The notes under the pieces: model-generated
The model's input: only the letters and a program-made list of their open reading frames with translations
The model's database searches: none
What the model was told of the DNA's origin: nothing
Shown: positions 11,572 to 13,782 of the stretch, one piece after another
How positions within the stretch are numbered: position 1 is the first letter of the stretch
How the letters are laid out: the number at the start of each line of letters is the position of its first letter
Assembly: GCA_039923855.1 (NCBI GenBank)
Contig: JBDTBW010000069.1
Coordinates: 1 to 13,782, forward strand
DNA length: 13,782 nucleotides
DNA from: 66-474 sp039923855
Lineage (GTDB): Bacteria > Pseudomonadota > Gammaproteobacteria > Xanthomonadales > Rhodanobacteraceae
Direction of reading: 5' to 3'
Position numbers and translations under genes: made by a program

Positions 11572-13782
11572 TCATGCCGCGCGCGCTTCAGCCGGTGTCG
11601 TCGTTGCCACGATCTCCGGCGTGATCTTCAAGATCGAATGACGCACCTGGCGCGCCAGGATCACCCGCGCATCGCGCGCGACGTCCGCCAGCACCGCGTC
11701 GAAATCGAGCTTGCCATCGGCGTCGGGCCAGACCACGCGGCGCTCGCGCAGCATCGCGATGAAACCGCGGAACAGGCTCTTGTCGAAGAACTCCGGTCCG
11801 CTCTGCTCGTAAAGCAGCGACAGCCGCTGCGCGGTCAGGTGACAGAGATTTTCCAGCTCACCGGTGGTCAACGTGCGCGGCCCGTTCTTCACCAGCGCGG
11901 CGATCGCGATGTAGTAGCGCTCGAACGCCTGCAAGAGACTGTGCGCCAGCAGCCGCAACTGGAACGCGTCGTCGCCTTGTCCAGGGCCCCGTTGCAGGAC
12001 GCGGCCATCGCCGCGCGAGGCCAGCAATCCGCGCGCCAGCAGGAAATCCAGCACGTCGCCGACGCGCGCGGCGAAGCCATCGACATCCCACGGCAGAAAC
12101 AGTTCGGATTGGATGAAAGGATAGATCAAGCGCGCCAGCCGCAACACCGAGGCGCGCGCGATCCGGCGGTTGTTGACGAAGCAGCACGCCACCCACGCTG
12201 CGCCGGCGAACAGGTGCAGCACATTGTTGCGAAAGTACGACAGCAACACGGCCTGTTCGCCCTCCGCGACCAGCACATCGCCCAGCGGATGGCGCACGCG
12301 TTTGATCCAGCCCATCTGCTCGCCGTAAGCGATGATCTCGCCCGGCGACATCGACGTCATCGTCATCCGCGGCGAATAGGGCAGCGCCTCCGTCAACGCT
12401 TTCATCAATTCCAATTGCGAAAGTAGATCGGCCTCGGCCAGCGCATGCCGGGGCGCGGCCAGCAGCGCGACCGCCAGCAGATTGATGGGATTCACGTCGG
12501 CGGCGCGGTTGACCTCGATCTGGATGCGCTCGGCCAGCCGATCGACCAGTTGCGACAACCATTCCGGACGCTCCTCGGGATTCAGCGTGGCTTCGCGCCA
12601 CTGCGGCGCGGCGGCGTCCAGCATCGGCGTCAGTAGCACCGGCTCGCCGAAATTCAACGCGACGCGGCCGTAATGCTGGCGCATCACCTTGGAAGCCCCA
12701 CGCAGCAGCGCGAACCAGGATTCCTTTTCCTTTTTCTGTCCAGACAACTCGCCGCTGTAGGAGCGGCCTTCCATCAATTTCTCGTAACCGATGTAAACCG
12801 GCTGGAACAACACCGGCCGGCGCGCCGAGCGCAGGAACGCGCGCACCGTCATCGCCAACATCCCGCCGCGCGGCGTGAGCAGGCGTCCGGTGCGCGAGCG
12901 TCCGCCTTCGATGAAATATTCCAGCGACACGCCGCGATCGATCAACTGCGCAAGGTATTCCTTGAAGATGGTGGAATAAAGCGCGCTGCCCTTGAAACTG
13001 CGGCGCATGAAAAACGCGCCACCCATCCGCAGGAACCGGCCCAGCACCGGCAGGTTGAGGTTGATACCCGCGGCGATGTGCGGCGCCACCACGCCGCTGC
13101 TGTACAACTGATACGACAGCAGCAGATAGTCGACATGGCTGCGGTGGCAGGGTACATAGATCACTTCATGGCCCGGCGCAATCGCGCGCAGCGTGTCGAA
13201 GTGGTGCACGGCGATGCCGTCGTACACCTTGTTCCAGAAGTTTGCCAGCATGAACGAACTCGCGCGCACGAACGGCGATGAATAATCCGCGGCGATTTCG
13301 TGCACCATTTTCTGCGCGCGCCGCCACGCTTTCGCGTAACGGATGTTCTCCTTGGACGCGACGGCGGCGATCGCGCCGCGCACCGGCTCCGCGTTCAAGA
13401 CCGCGTCGGCCATGGTGCGGCGGTGCGAGAGGTCCGCGCCGATGATCGCGCTGCGCACGCGCCGGAAGTGCACGCGCAATACACGCGCGAGTTTGCGCTG
13501 AAGACGTTCGGGACGTTGGCCCGCGGCTTCGTCGATCGCGACGCGCAATGAGATCGGCTGCGAGAAGTGCACGATAGTTTCGCGGCCGTTAATCAGCAGT
13601 GCCAGCAACCGGCGGAAGCGCCCGACCACCACCCAGTTCTCCGACAGCAACGCGCGCAGCCAACCGGATTGTCGATGCGGCGCGCGTCCGACGTAGATCG
13701 ACACCGGCATTAATTGCACGTCGCGTTCGGGTTGCGCTTCCAGTGCCAGCAGCAGTTGCCGCAACGCGTCGCGCGGTGCGTT
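11572..13782 (-). CDS. plsB: PlsB, glycerol-3-phosphate 1-O-acyltransferase (N-terminus outside window)
   Basis: The frame is open to the right edge, giving about 736 residues; PlsB proteins are usually ~800-880 aa, so the N-terminal part is missing. The TTG at 13764 is internal. Acyltransferase motifs: CHRSHVDYLLLSY (catalytic HRSHVD encoded at 13146-13129), GGAFFMRRSFKG (motif II), EYFIEGGRSRTGR (motif III, starting near 12915) and FQPVYIGYEKLMEG (motif IV). The long C-terminal part (AYGEQMGWIKRV, LSYFRNNVLHLF, SELFLPW) is typical of the large PlsB type and absent from PlsC. It is a peripheral inner-membrane enzyme that acylates sn-glycerol-3-phosphate at position 1 with acyl-ACP or acyl-CoA, the first step of phospholipid synthesis. 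It ends in ATTTPAEARAA before a hairpin-rich gap. Confidence 0.97.
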   Translation of the reverse strand, partial: NAPRDALRQLLLALEAQPERDVQLMPVSIYVGRAPHRQSGWLRALLSENWVVVGRFRRLLALLINGRETIVHFSQPISLRVAIDEAAGQRPERLQRKLARVLRVHFRRVRSAIIGADLSHRRTMADAVLNAEPVRGAIAAVASKENIRYAKAWRRAQKMVHEIAADYSSPFVRASSFMLANFWNKVYDGIAVHHFDTLRAIAPGHEVIYVPCHRSHVDYLLLSYQLYSSGVVAPHIAAGINLNLPVLGRFLRMGGAFFMRRSFKGSALYSTIFKEYLAQLIDRGVSLEYFIEGGRSRTGRLLTPRGGMLAMTVRAFLRSARRPVLFQPVYIGYEKLMEGRSYSGELSGQKKEKESWFALLRGASKVMRQHYGRVALNFGEPVLLTPMLDAAAPQWREATLNPEERPEWLSQLVDRLAERIQIEVNRAADVNPINLLAVALLAAPRHALAEADLLSQLELMKALTEALPYSPRMTMTSMSPGEIIAYGEQMGWIKRVRHPLGDVLVAEGEQAVLLSYFRNNVLHLFAGAAWVACCFVNNRRIARASVLRLARLIYPFIQSELFLPWDVDGFAARVGDVLDFLLARGLLASRGDGRVLQRGPGQGDDAFQLRLLAHSLLQAFERYYIAIAALVKNGPRTLTTGELENLCHLTAQRLSLLYEQSGPEFFDKSLFRGFIAMLRERRVVWPDADGKLDFDAVLADVARDARVILARQVRHSILKITPEIVATTTPAEARAA

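Noticed and set aside
11231..11641. 136-codon plus-strand open frame in the GNAT-plsB gap
   Set aside because: It runs through every hairpin of the gap and ends antisense to plsB; composition is repeat-like and no family is recognisable.
11638..13281. Long plus-strand open frames (11638-12426 and 12673-13281) opposite plsB
   Set aside because: They are antisense to clear PlsB motifs; Gln/Arg/His-rich composition is typical of shadow frames in GC-rich DNA.

Overview
The window looks like chromosome from a high-GC gammaproteobacterium. UbiE, UbiJ, UbiB, PlsB, TtcA, TrmL, ArfB and a CysB-type regulator all read like Xanthomonadales proteins (Lysobacteraceae/Rhodanobacteraceae). Dense palindromic intergenic repeats and -10 boxes placed directly against start codons also fit that group. 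The placement rests on remembered protein patterns, not on a search. The gene content is housekeeping. I see no phage, transposase, CRISPR array, defence locus, rRNA or tRNA.

Layout. At the left edge is the 3' end of a cysB-like regulator (+). It converges on a six-gene minus-strand run read from about 5105 down to 423: short-chain dehydrogenase, trmL, ubiJ, ubiB, arfB, and a PlsC-like acyltransferase. ubiJ and ubiB overlap by ATGA, and ubiB and arfB are 7 nt apart. Diverging from this run at about 5.1-5.2 kb is a plus-strand group: DUF4156 lipoprotein, ubiE, and a membrane-anchored alpha/beta hydrolase. The hydrolase converges on a minus-strand YgjP-like metallopeptidase. Upstream of that are a broken rdgC and an intact ttcA, both minus. 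Diverging from ttcA are a small DUF465 gene and a GNAT acetyltransferase (+). A 369-bp hairpin-rich gap then separates the GNAT gene from plsB (minus), which runs off the right edge.

Biology. UbiE (C-methylation of the quinone ring), UbiJ (lipid-binding accessory factor) and UbiB (ABC1 atypical kinase/ATPase) serve ubiquinone synthesis, but ubiE lies on the opposite strand from ubiJ-ubiB. TrmL and TtcA modify tRNA anticodon-loop positions 34 and 32, and ArfB rescues stalled ribosomes. PlsB starts phospholipid synthesis, and the small PlsC-like protein belongs to the same HX4D acyltransferase superfamily.

Most notable. (1) ubiB carries about 78 bp in frame that resembles the palindromic repeats found between genes here; it encodes about 26 extra residues in the kinase-like N-lobe. 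(2) rdgC is interrupted by a +1 shift and an out-of-frame internal loss. (3) Several repeat families shape gene ends: the GNAT leader, the ttcA C-terminus, the trmL leader and the gap before plsB. I found no convincing undescribed multi-gene system.
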